Below, in pieces: positions 35,494 through 43,189 of a stretch of DNA of 64,000 nucleotides. A model generated the notes under the pieces. The model saw only the letters and a list, made by a program, of their open reading frames with translations. It was not told where the DNA came from and did no database searches. Origin of the DNA: Paracoccus limosus (lineage in GTDB: Bacteria; Pseudomonadota; Alphaproteobacteria; Rhodobacterales; Rhodobacteraceae). The stretch is taken from contig NZ_WMIF01000003.1 in assembly GCF_009711185.1 (NCBI RefSeq), positions 124,001 through 188,000 of the forward strand. Reading direction: 5' to 3'. A program made the translations under genes and the position numbers. Positions within the stretch are counted from its first letter, which is position 1. Each line of letters starts with the position of its first letter.

Positions 35494-35508
35494 ATAGCAA
35501 TTTGCTAT
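35494..35508. promoter_or_regulatory. LysR-type box 2 (intradiol dioxygenase / lysR 2 intergenic)
   Basis: ATAGCAATTTGCTAT is a perfect 7-1-7 palindrome, the most symmetric of the five boxes. It ends on the A and T of the lysR 2 ATG (35507) and is 77 bp upstream of the dioxygenase ATG, the same geometry as box 1. Confidence 0.7.
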
Positions 35509-36460
35509 GCGATTGAACGAACGACACCTCATGCAACTCGCCGCCGTCCTCGATGCAGGCGGCGTCTCGGAAGGCGCGGCCATGCTGGGCCTGACCCAGC
35601 CCGCCGTCAGCAGATCCCTCTCCATGCTGGAGGCGAGGGTGGGCGAGCCGCTTTTCGTCAAGGGGCGCAGGCCGCTGCAGGCGACGCCTCTGGCCGCGCA
35701 GCTGGCTGCGCAGGGCCGCGTCATCATCGCGGCCTCGCGTCAGGCATCCGATGCCGTGCAGGGCTTCGTCAAGGGCAGCAAGGGCCTTGTCCGTCTGGGC
35801 GGCGTGCCGTTTTTCATGGACGCGATCATCAGCCGCATGATCGGCGAGTTTCAGGGCCGCGAACCCGAGATCATCGTCCAGCAAAGCTACATGAACCTGC
35901 CCGAGGTGGTCGCGGCGCTTGAGGGCGACCAGATCGATCTGGGCATCGTCGCCATGGGCGAGGTCTCGTCCGGGCCGGGTTTCGAATTCACCGAGATTCT
36001 GCACGGGCGCAATGTCGTCGCCTGCCGGCAGGCGCATCCGCTGCTGCGCAAGCGCCCGATCGAGGCGCGCGACATGACCACCTATCCCTGGGTCGCGCCG
36101 CTGCCCGGATCGCCGCTGATGTCGGACCTGCAGATGATCCTGATGAGCATCGGCATGTCCGACCTCAACATCCGCTATTCCGGCGGCTCGCTGATGAGCG
36201 TGGTGAATTTCCTGACCGAGACCGACGCGCTGGCCGTGCTGCCGTTCTCGGTGGTCTTTGCGCTGCGCGACAGCAGCCGCATCACCGTGCTGCCCTATCA
36301 GATCCCCCAGCCCAACCGCGCGCTGGGGATCATGCGCAAGGCGGGCGGCGCGCGCAACCCGGCCTCGGACCGGCTGGCGAACCATGTCACGCTGGCCTTT
36401 GACAGCCTGCGCCACGCCATCAAGCGCCATGAGGGCGCTGTGGTCTGGGGCCATTCCTGA
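35507..36460 (+). CDS. LysR-family regulator 2 of the aromatic island
   Basis: A 317-residue LTTR with N-terminal HTH (LMQLAAVLDAGGVSEGAAMLGLTQPAVSRSLSMLEARVG, about 8-46) and a PBP2 effector domain. It shares GRRPLQ, FMD-I-S-MI-EFQ and the VLPFSVVFALRD stretch with LysR 1. The ribosome-binding site is weak and the operator palindrome covers the start codon, so strong negative autoregulation is likely. It is divergent from the intradiol dioxygenase-MhqO-MhqD unit. Confidence 0.92.
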   Translation: MRLNERHLMQLAAVLDAGGVSEGAAMLGLTQPAVSRSLSMLEARVGEPLFVKGRRPLQATPLAAQLAAQGRVIIAASRQASDAVQGFVKGSKGLVRLGGVPFFMDAIISRMIGEFQGREPEIIVQQSYMNLPEVVAALEGDQIDLGIVAMGEVSSGPGFEFTEILHGRNVVACRQAHPLLRKRPIEARDMTTYPWVAPLPGSPLMSDLQMILMSIGMSDLNIRYSGGSLMSVVNFLTETDALAVLPFSVVFALRDSSRITVLPYQIPQPNRALGIMRKAGGARNPASDRLANHVTLAFDSLRHAIKRHEGAVVWGHS

Positions 36461-36553
36461 TCCATATGCGGCGCCGCTGCGTCATCTGCGGGGCGGAATT
36501 GCCATGACGCCCGGATGGGCTAGTGTCTGATCAGGGGACGGACAGGAGGAAGG

Positions 36554-37252
36554 ATGACACGGCAGGGCGCGGCCCGCCGGGCGCTGGCCCGGCTTAGCGG
36601 GCGGATCATCACCTTTTTCGCCCGCGCGGTCACGGCGGTGCAGCCGATCTGGCAGGGCGTCGCCCCGGATGCGGCGCGCCAGCGGATCTATTTCGCCAAC
36701 CACGCCAGCCACGGCGATTTCATCCTGATCTGGGCGGTGCTGCCGCCGCGCCAGCAGCGCGCGACCCGACCGGTGGCGGGGGCGGATTACTGGCGCAGCG
36801 GCCGGCTGCGGCGCTTTGTCGGCGGCGAGGTCTTCAACGCCCTGCTGATCGAACGCAAGGGCGAGGCCGTGCCCGGCACCGCCATCGCGCAGATGGCCGA
36901 GGCACTGGATGCGGGCGACTCGCTGATCCTGTTTCCCGAGGGCACCCGCAACCAGACCGATGCGGCGCTGCTGTCGTTCCGCAGCGGGCTCTTTCACCTT
37001 GCCAGCCAGCGCCCCGAGATCGATCTGGTGCCGGTCTGGATCGAGAACCTGAACCGCGTCTTGCCCAAAGGGGCGGTGATCCCGGTGCCGCTGATGTGCA
37101 AGACCGTCTTTGGCGCGCCGCTGCATCTGGCTGCGGGTGAGGCCAAGGCCGATTTTCTGGCCCGCGCCCGCGCCGCGCTGCTGGCGCTGCGCCCCCGCCC
37201 CGAGACGGACGCCCCCGCCGAACCCGTGCCAGCCCCCAAGGAGGCCCCATGA
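36554..37252 (+). CDS. 1-acylglycerol-3-phosphate acyltransferase-like (PlsC family)
   Basis: A 232-residue acyltransferase: catalytic H-x4-D in NHASHGDF (about 54), substrate motif LLIERKG and FPEGTRNQ (about 130), with a short hydrophobic N-terminal anchor. AGGAGGAAGG immediately precedes the ATG. It overlaps the CdsA-like gene by 4 bp. Together with the next two genes it mirrors the E. coli ynbABC-type set of phospholipid enzymes. It would make phosphatidic acid at the inner membrane; the acceptor in this accessory set is unproven. Confidence 0.88.
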   Translation: MTRQGAARRALARLSGRIITFFARAVTAVQPIWQGVAPDAARQRIYFANHASHGDFILIWAVLPPRQQRATRPVAGADYWRSGRLRRFVGGEVFNALLIERKGEAVPGTAIAQMAEALDAGDSLILFPEGTRNQTDAALLSFRSGLFHLASQRPEIDLVPVWIENLNRVLPKGAVIPVPLMCKTVFGAPLHLAAGEAKADFLARARAALLALRPRPETDAPAEPVPAPKEAP

Positions 37253-38199
37253 GCCCCGCCCGCCACGATCTGTTGACCGTCATTCTGGGCATCGGCGGCG
37301 TGCTGGTGCTGGCCTCGGTCATTGGCGCGCTGCTGGGCCGGCGCTATTCGCCGCAGGGCCAGAACGCCGCCATCGAAAATCTGAACGACCGCATCCGCGC
37401 ATGGTGGCTGATGGTGCTGGCCCTGGCGCTGGCCTTTCTGGGCGGGCGCGCGGGGGTGATCGGGCTGTTTGCGATCTGCGCCTTTGCGGCGCTGCGCGAA
37501 TTCATGACGCTGACCAATGCCACCCGCGCCGATCACCGCACGCTGGCCGCCGCGTTCTTCATCGTGCTGCCGGTGCAGTTCTGGCTGGTCTGGATCGGCT
37601 GGTATGGGCTTTACGCGATTTTCATCCCGGTCTGGGTGTTCTTGCTGCTGCCCATCGTCTCGGTGCTGGCGGGGGAAACCCGCAACTACCTCGTGCGCGT
37701 GGCCGAGATGCAATGGGCGCTGATGATCTGCGTCTTTTGCGTGTCGCATGTGCCGGCGCTGCTGGACCTGAAGATCCCCGGCTATGGCGGGCGCAACGTA
37801 CTGCTGATCGCATGGCTGGTGATCGTGGTGCAGCTGTCGGACGTGCTGCAATATGTCTGGGGCAAGCTGATCGGGCGGCGCAAGCTGGCACCGAAGCTGT
37901 CGCCCTCGAAAACGGTCGAGGGGCTCGCCGGGGGCGTCCTGTCGGCCAGCGCCATTGGCGTCGCGCTGTGGTGGATGACGCCGTTCCGCCCGCTACAGGC
38001 GGCGGGGATGGCGCTGATGATCACGGCTTTGGGCGCGGCCGGCGGGCTGGTGATGTCGGCCATCAAGCGCGACCGCGGCGTCAAGGACTGGGGCCATACC
38101 ATCGCTGGCCATGGCGGTTTCATCGACCGACTGGATTCGGTGGTCTTTGCCGCGCCGATCTTTTTCCATGTCACGCGCTATGTCTGGAATGTGGGGTAA
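37249..38199 (+). CDS. Phosphatidate cytidylyltransferase-like (CdsA family, accessory copy)
   Basis: A 316-residue membrane enzyme with about eight hydrophobic segments. The CdsA C-terminal signature region is recognisable as IKRDRGVKDWGHTIAGHGGFIDRLDSVVFAAP (positions about 278-309), with the usual K-D and D-R-x-D residues, and KLSPSKTVEGLAGG upstream. It converts phosphatidate plus CTP to CDP-diacylglycerol. It is linked to PlsC-like and CDP-alcohol phosphotransferase genes, so it is an auxiliary lipid pathway rather than the housekeeping cdsA near frr/dxr. Confidence 0.9.
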   Translation: MSPARHDLLTVILGIGGVLVLASVIGALLGRRYSPQGQNAAIENLNDRIRAWWLMVLALALAFLGGRAGVIGLFAICAFAALREFMTLTNATRADHRTLAAAFFIVLPVQFWLVWIGWYGLYAIFIPVWVFLLLPIVSVLAGETRNYLVRVAEMQWALMICVFCVSHVPALLDLKIPGYGGRNVLLIAWLVIVVQLSDVLQYVWGKLIGRRKLAPKLSPSKTVEGLAGGVLSASAIGVALWWMTPFRPLQAAGMALMITALGAAGGLVMSAIKRDRGVKDWGHTIAGHGGFIDRLDSVVFAAPIFFHVTRYVWNVG

Positions 38200-38202
38200 G
38201 CC

Positions 38203-38847
38203 ATGGTCGATCTGTCAAATCGCAGGCCACTGGCCAGCCGCCAGACCGGATGGGCGGCGCAAGTGACGCGCTGGCTGGCGGGCACGACGGTCACGCCCAA
38301 CCAGATCTCGATCGCCGGCATGGTGGCGGCGGCGGGTGCCGGCGCGGCCTTCTGGTCGGCGGGCGGCGTGGCCGGCTGGGGCCGGGCCCTGCTTTTGGTG
38401 CTGGCGGCGGGGCTGTGCCAGCTGCGGCTCTTGTGCAACCTGTTCGACGGCATGGTCGCGGTCGAGGCCGGGCGCGGCGGCCCAGATGGCGGGTTCTGGA
38501 ACGAGTTTCCCGACCGCGTGTCGGATCTGCTGATCCTGCTGGGGCTGGGCCTGTCGCTGTCTGCGCCCTCGCTGGGCTGGGCGGCGGCGGCCATGGCCTT
38601 TCTGACCGCCTATCTGCGCGAATTGGGGGTGAATTGCGGGCTGCCCGCCGATTTCTCGGGGCCGATGGCCAAGCAGCACCGCATGGCCTTGGTCACGGGG
38701 GCCACGCTGCTCAGTCTGGCCGAACCGCTGTGGCAGGGCCATGGCCAGATCCTGTATCTGGCGCTGTGGCTGCTGGTCATCGGCACCGGCCTGACGGCGC
38801 TGCGCCGGGCCGTCAGGCTGGTGCGGGCGCTGCGCGCAAGGGGCTGA
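38203..38847 (+). CDS. CDP-alcohol phosphatidyltransferase-like protein with a divergent active-site motif
   Basis: A 214-residue polytopic protein. The family motif D-x2-D-G-x2-A-R-x8-G-x3-D-x3-D is present with correct spacing beginning at NLFDG and running to NEFPD, but the first and third metal-binding Asp are Asn and the Arg is Val. The second and fourth Asp are kept. This may mark a YnbA-like subgroup with altered metal binding or a shifted DRVSD motif. It follows the CdsA-like gene by 3 bp and would use CDP-diacylglycerol and an alcohol; the head group is unknown. Confidence 0.8.
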   Translation: MVDLSNRRPLASRQTGWAAQVTRWLAGTTVTPNQISIAGMVAAAGAGAAFWSAGGVAGWGRALLLVLAAGLCQLRLLCNLFDGMVAVEAGRGGPDGGFWNEFPDRVSDLLILLGLGLSLSAPSLGWAAAAMAFLTAYLRELGVNCGLPADFSGPMAKQHRMALVTGATLLSLAEPLWQGHGQILYLALWLLVIGTGLTALRRAVRLVRALRARG

Positions 38848-38865
38848 GCGGCCCGGGAAAGCCCT

Positions 38866-39333
38866 CTAGAACAAACCATGTGCGCCGCCGACCGCGCCCG
38901 CAATCGTGATCAGCGAGGCGGCCAGCAACAGCCGATGCAGCGCCTCCAGCCGGGCAAAGTCACGCTCGGGCGTGGCCGAGCGCGCCATGCGCCGGTGCAG
39001 CGCCAGCGGCTCGATCACATAGAGCATCGCGGCAAAGACCAGCCAGACCGCGACCATGGCATGCATCCACCAGAAGTCGGGCGTGGTGAAGCGGTCCCAG
39101 ATCTGGCCGCGCCACAGCATCCACAGCCCGCTGGCCCCGGTCAGGGCGACCCAGATCCGGGCCTGCCCGGAAAAGCGCGCCTCGACGCGGTGGAACTGGG
39201 CCAGCCGCTGCCCGGGCGGGTGCCCGTCCCGGATGGCCGGGATCAGCGCCAGCGTGACGAAAGCCACGCCGCCGATCCACAGCACCACCGCAAGGACATG
39301 GATCACCCGCGCCAGGGTAAAGTCGTCCATCAC
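38866..39333 (-). CDS. Four-helix membrane protein, CopD-like, coupled to hmp
   Basis: A 155-residue integral membrane protein with four hydrophobic segments. His in ARVIHVLAVVLWIGG, in WWMHAMVAVW and in LHRRMA could bind haem or metal, as in the CopD/DUF2269-like group. It starts at GTG 39333 or ATG 39330, overlapping the hmp stop, so it is translated with the flavohaemoglobin and is likely under NsrR. Its function is unknown; a role in NO or metal stress is suggested only by the operon. Confidence 0.65.
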   Translation of the reverse strand: MMDDFTLARVIHVLAVVLWIGGVAFVTLALIPAIRDGHPPGQRLAQFHRVEARFSGQARIWVALTGASGLWMLWRGQIWDRFTTPDFWWMHAMVAVWLVFAAMLYVIEPLALHRRMARSATPERDFARLEALHRLLLAASLITIAGAVGGAHGLF

Positions 39334-40538
39334 GCCGCCAGCAACTCGTCAGCGGGGCCGAAGAACTCATAATGGATCCGCCCGGAAGGCACCCCCGCCC
39401 GCGACAGCGCCAGCACCGCCGCGCGCAGAAAGGGCCGGGGCCCGCAGATGTAATAATCGGCCGCAGCCCCCGGCGTATGCGCCAAAAGCCAATCGTCGGT
39501 GATCAGCCCGGCCTGATCGTAATCGCGGCCCGCCACCTCGTCAGGCAGCGGCGACTGGTGGAAATCGCTTACCTGCACCGCATGGCCCTGCGCGGCCAGC
39601 GCGCGGATATGATCGCGCATGGCGTGGCTGTCGCGGTCATGCGTGCCGTGGATGTAATGCACCGGTTGCCGCGCGCCCTGCGCCACCAGCCATTCCAGCA
39701 TCGAGACCATCGGCGTCAGCCCGACCCCACCCGACAGCAGCACCGCCGGACGCGGCGGCAGTTCCTCCAGGCAGAACTCGCCCGCCGGGGCGGCGACCTT
39801 CAGCACCGTGCCCGCAGGTTGCGCATGCAGCCAGCGCGAGACCAGCCCCAGCGGCTCGGCCTTGACGCTGATGCGATAGCCGGCGCGGTCCGGCGCGGAC
39901 GAGATCGAATAGTTGCGCTTGGCCGGGGCATGGCCGTCGATCTCGATCGAAAAGCTGAGATACTGGCCCGGCTTGTGCAGCATCACCGGCCCGCCATCGA
40001 CCGGGCGCAGCAGGAACGAGGTGATGACATTGCTTTCGCGGATCACCTCGGCGATGCGGAAATCGCGCCAGCCGTTCCAGCCCCCCGAGGCAGCGGCCTG
40101 ATCGTCATAGACCCGGCGCTCGCGCGCGATCAGGATATCGGCAAGGAACCAATAGGCCTCGCCCCATGCGGCAAGGATCTCGGGCGTGGCGGCATCGCCC
40201 AGAACATGGCCGATGGCGCCCAGCAGCGCGTCGGCGACATGCGGGTAATGCTCGGGCAGGATCTGCAGGCCGACATGTTTCTGCGCAATGCGTTCGACCG
40301 CCGGGGCCAGCGCCGACAGATTGTCGATATTGGCGGCATAGGCCAGAATCGCGCCGGTCAGCGCCCGCGGCTGGGCGTCGCTGACGCCCTGATGCGACTG
40401 GTTGAACAGGTCGCGGATCTCGGGGTCGCGGAACATGCGGGCATACATTTCATGCACGACGTCCAGCCCATGCGCCTGAAGCGCGGGCAGGGTCGCCTTG
40501 ACCAGTTCGATCGTGCGGGGGCTGAGAGTGCGGGTCAT
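39330..40538 (-). CDS. hmp: Flavohaemoglobin (nitric oxide dioxygenase)
   Basis: A 402-residue Hmp. The globin domain (about 1-145) has distal B10 Tyr in HEMYARMF and proximal F8 His in IAQKHVGLQI. The FAD-binding domain (about 150-255) has RNYSISS, and the NAD-binding domain (about 260-395) has GGVGLTPMVSML and CGPRPFL. It oxidises NO to nitrate with O2 and NAD(P)H in the cytosol. Two NsrR-type palindromes lie between it and nsrR, so induction by NO is expected. It protects the cell from NO made by the neighbouring nitrite-reducing system. Confidence 0.97.
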   Translation of the reverse strand: MTRTLSPRTIELVKATLPALQAHGLDVVHEMYARMFRDPEIRDLFNQSHQGVSDAQPRALTGAILAYAANIDNLSALAPAVERIAQKHVGLQILPEHYPHVADALLGAIGHVLGDAATPEILAAWGEAYWFLADILIARERRVYDDQAAASGGWNGWRDFRIAEVIRESNVITSFLLRPVDGGPVMLHKPGQYLSFSIEIDGHAPAKRNYSISSAPDRAGYRISVKAEPLGLVSRWLHAQPAGTVLKVAAPAGEFCLEELPPRPAVLLSGGVGLTPMVSMLEWLVAQGARQPVHYIHGTHDRDSHAMRDHIRALAAQGHAVQVSDFHQSPLPDEVAGRDYDQAGLITDDWLLAHTPGAAADYYICGPRPFLRAAVLALSRAGVPSGRIHYEFFGPADELLAA

Positions 40539-40579
40539 CGGGAACTCCTGCGGGGCTGCCACTGTGCTGAGTCGAAAAC

Positions 40580-40596
40580 ATGCATATGTGATGCAT
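40580..40596. promoter_or_regulatory. NsrR-type operator, hmp-proximal
   Basis: ATGCAT-ATGTG-ATGCAT is a 6-5-6 inverted repeat of the NsrR half-site (GATGCAT-type). It is 41 bp upstream of the hmp ATG, placed over its promoter. Confidence 0.7.
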
Positions 40597-40616
40597 CTAT
40601 ACCCCGCGTCAAAAAT

Positions 40617-40635
40617 GATGCAAATGATTTGCATC
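40617..40635. promoter_or_regulatory. NsrR-type operator, nsrR-proximal
   Basis: GATGCAAAT-G-ATTTGCATC is a perfect 9-1-9 palindrome resembling the NsrR consensus. It is 15 bp before the nsrR ATG, indicating autoregulation. Confidence 0.75.
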
Positions 40636-40650
40636 TTTTGGAGACCGGCG

Positions 40651-41079
40651 ATGCGGCTGACGCGATACACCGATTACGCGATGCGGGTGCTGCTGTATCT
40701 GGGGCGGCAACCGGACCGGCTGTGTTCGATCGCCGAGATCGCAAGGGCTTATGGCATCTCGCAAAACCACCTGATGAAGGTGATCAACGATCTGGTGAAT
40801 GCGGGCTATCTGGCCAGCGTGCGCGGGCGCGGCGGCGGTGTGCGGCTGGCGCGTCCGGCCGAGCAGATCAACGTGGGTGCGCTGATCCGCCACACCGAGG
40901 ACGATTTCGATCTGGTCGGCTGCGGCAGCTGCATCATCGCCCCGGCCTGCGGCCTGACCTCGGTGCTGAACGAGGCGCTGGCCGGCTTCCTTGCGGTGCT
41001 GGACCGCCATACGCTGGCCGATGTGCTGGCGCGGCAGGGTGATTTCCTGCCGCTGCTGCACCCGGTCCGCCCCGATTAG
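40651..41079 (+). CDS. nsrR: NsrR, NO-sensing Rrf2-family repressor
   Basis: A 142-residue Rrf2 protein: MRLTRYTDYAMRVLLYL start, HTH (SIAEIARAYGISQNHLMKVINDL) and the Fe-S ligand set C-x2-C-x5-C in GCGSCIIAPACGL (about 91-99), typical of NsrR. Nitrosylation of the cluster releases the operator. It is divergent from hmp over two palindromes and converges with the nar tail gene, overlapping its 3' end by 4 bp. Confidence 0.95.
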   Translation: MRLTRYTDYAMRVLLYLGRQPDRLCSIAEIARAYGISQNHLMKVINDLVNAGYLASVRGRGGGVRLARPAEQINVGALIRHTEDDFDLVGCGSCIIAPACGLTSVLNEALAGFLAVLDRHTLADVLARQGDFLPLLHPVRPD

Positions 41080-41588
41080 GCGGCGGTCGGCGCGGCGCAG
41101 GCGCTGCGGCACCAGTCAAGGATCGCCTCGGGCCGGGGCGGCAGGGCATGGGCCAGACCACCTGCAAATTCCAGAAACGGCGGCAGGTTCAGCCCGTTGA
41201 CGCCGACCAGCACCGGCAGGCCGCGCGACAGCGCCTCGGCGATGATGGGGGCAAGCCCCCTGCCCTCGGCCTCTTGCTTGCCGAACTTGTTCACCACCAG
41301 CATTTCGGCGCCCTCCAGCGCGCCGGCGGTCCACAGCACGGATTGCTCCAGCGCCCCGGCATCCAGCCGGCAGCCGCGCGCCTCGGCGCCGCGATCGACG
41401 CTGATGCGCACGGTCGGCCCGTCGGGCAGCAGCCGCAGGTCCATGTCGCAGCGCCGGTCGGTGCGCTCGATATTGGTCTGGACCGTGCCGGCAAGGCGCA
41501 GGCCCCCGGCCTCCAGCTGCGCGACCACCTGCGCCAGCAGCGCGTCGATGGCGCCGCGCCCCGACAAGGTGACATAGCCCAGCTTCAT
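41076..41588 (-). CDS. DUF2478-family protein at the end of the nar operon
   Basis: A 170-residue cytosolic protein beginning MKLGYVTLSGRGAIDALLAQV, with VQTNIERTDRRCDMDLRLL and VVNKFGKQEAEGRGL. The NKFGKxE-G-G element is characteristic of DUF2478, a family repeatedly found beside molybdenum or nitrate genes and distantly like P-loop nucleotidases, but without a clear Walker A here. It overlaps the parvulin gene by 4 bp. A role in molybdenum-cofactor supply or nitrate reductase maturation is inferred from position only. Confidence 0.75.
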   Translation of the reverse strand: MKLGYVTLSGRGAIDALLAQVVAQLEAGGLRLAGTVQTNIERTDRRCDMDLRLLPDGPTVRISVDRGAEARGCRLDAGALEQSVLWTAGALEGAEMLVVNKFGKQEAEGRGLAPIIAEALSRGLPVLVGVNGLNLPPFLEFAGGLAHALPPRPEAILDWCRSACAAPTAA

Positions 41589-42388
41589 GCCGCGACCTCG
41601 CTCATGGCGATGCCGGTCACCTGCGCCTCGGCGACCAGCTCTGCGGTCAGGGCGCGGCTGGCGCGGATCCATGCGGCCTTTTCCTGCGCTTCGCGCAGAT
41701 GCGGCAGCACGGCGTCAAAGGGCAGCACCTCGCCCCGCGCCCGCGCGTCCAGCCGGATCAGATGGATGCCATAGCGGGTTTCCACCGGCTCGCTGATCGC
41801 GCCCTCATCCATCCCGGCCAGCGCGGCCTCGAATTCCGGCACGGTATCGCCCGAGGCGAGCTGCCCCAGCAACCCGCCCTGATCGCGCGAGGCACAGGCG
41901 CTGTGGCGCGCGGCCAGCTCGGCAAAGCGGCGCGGCGATTGGCGCAGTTCGGCCAGCAGCGCCTGCGCCGTCTGCCGCGCCAGCGCCTGTGCATCGGCGT
42001 CGGTCTCTGGCGCGGCCAGCAGGATATGCGCTGCCTCATAGAGCGACGGCGCCCGGAAACGGTCGGGGGCAGCGTCGTAAAGCGCGCGCAGCTCGGCCTC
42101 GTCGGGCAGGACCGGGGCGATGGCCTGATCCAGCAATTGCCGGATCAGCGCCTCTTCCTCGGTCTCCCAGCGGCCGGGCGACAGTTCGGCCGGATCGGGG
42201 CTAAGGCCACGGGCCCGCGCCTCTTGCAGCAGGATCTCGCGCAGGGCCAGCGCGCGGGCAGCAGCTTTCCACGCAAGGCCCGGCTTGCCCTTGGGCGCGG
42301 GATGGTTCTGCGCCTCGGCGGCGATGCGCTCGGGGGGGATGGTCACGCCGTTGACGGTGACCGGCGGCAGCAGGGGTTTGATCTCCAT
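41585..42388 (-). CDS. Cytoplasmic parvulin-type peptidyl-prolyl isomerase (nar-linked)
   Basis: A 267-residue protein with an N-terminal helical chaperone-like region (about 1-110) and a parvulin/rotamase domain (about 113-210): YEAAHILLA, FAELAARHSACASRDQGGLLG, TVPEFEAALAGM and TRYGIHLIRLD. There is no signal peptide, so like NifM it acts in the cytosol, probably on folding of the nitrate reductase subunits. It begins 5 bp after narI. A parvulin here is a known alphaproteobacterial and betaproteobacterial nar-operon companion. Confidence 0.88.
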   Translation of the reverse strand: MEIKPLLPPVTVNGVTIPPERIAAEAQNHPAPKGKPGLAWKAAARALALREILLQEARARGLSPDPAELSPGRWETEEEALIRQLLDQAIAPVLPDEAELRALYDAAPDRFRAPSLYEAAHILLAAPETDADAQALARQTAQALLAELRQSPRRFAELAARHSACASRDQGGLLGQLASGDTVPEFEAALAGMDEGAISEPVETRYGIHLIRLDARARGEVLPFDAVLPHLREAQEKAAWIRASRALTAELVAEAQVTGIAMSEVAA

Positions 42389-42393
42389 GATGC

Positions 42394-43179
42394 TTACTCC
42401 GCCGGGTGCTGGGTCTGCTGGTCGCGCTGCCAGACCTCGGCGGCGCGGGCATCGCGGGCGGCACGGTCACGGCCGATCAGCGCCAGCCCGGCGCCCGGCT
42501 TGGCACCGCGTTTCGAGCGCACGATCTGATAGCCCGGACGCCACAGGTAGCGCACCGGCGCCGACAGCATGTGGACCAGACGGGTGAACGGGAACAGCAC
42601 AAAGATCGTCAGCCCCAGCAGGATATGCAGCTTGAAGATCAACGCCACATCCACCAGATGCGCCGCCGGATCGGCGCCGAAATAGACGACGCCCTGCGCC
42701 CATTGCATCAGCTTGACCATCTCATGCCCGTCCAGATGTTGGGCCGAGACGAGGATCGTGCACAGGCCCAGCGTCAGCTGCGCCATCAGCAGGATCAGGA
42801 TGCCGGTATCGGCCAGCGTCGAGTTGGCGCGGATGCGCGGATCGGTCAGGCGGCGGTGCAGCAGGATCAGCCCGCCGACCATGGCGAGGATGCCGGCGAA
42901 ACCGCCCATCAGCATGGCAAAGACCTGCTTGGCGCCATGGCTGACCCCCAGCGCGTCCCAGACCGCGATCGGCGTCAGCAACCCGACGAAATGGCCGCCA
43001 AGGATCATCAGCACGCCCAGATGGAACAGCACCGAGCCGATGACGAACTGCTTGCGCCGCAACAGCTGGCTGGACGAGGATTTCCAGGTGAAGGGCTCGG
43101 TTTCATAGCGCACGACCGAGCCAAGGATCATCACGGTAATGGCGATATAGGGGTAAACCCCGAACAGGAAGTGGTTCAT
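42394..43179 (-). CDS. narI: Respiratory nitrate reductase gamma subunit (cytochrome b)
   Basis: A 261-residue, five-helix membrane subunit. Haem-b ligand candidates are the His pair in FHLGVLMILGGHFVG and the pair in HILLGLTIFVLFPFTRLVH, matching the family spacing. It takes electrons from quinol at the periplasmic side and passes them to NarH. The ATG is preceded by GAGGAGGAACAG. Confidence 0.95.
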   Translation of the reverse strand: MNHFLFGVYPYIAITVMILGSVVRYETEPFTWKSSSSQLLRRKQFVIGSVLFHLGVLMILGGHFVGLLTPIAVWDALGVSHGAKQVFAMLMGGFAGILAMVGGLILLHRRLTDPRIRANSTLADTGILILLMAQLTLGLCTILVSAQHLDGHEMVKLMQWAQGVVYFGADPAAHLVDVALIFKLHILLGLTIFVLFPFTRLVHMLSAPVRYLWRPGYQIVRSKRGAKPGAGLALIGRDRAARDARAAEVWQRDQQTQHPAE

Positions 43180-43189
43180 CTGTTCCTCC

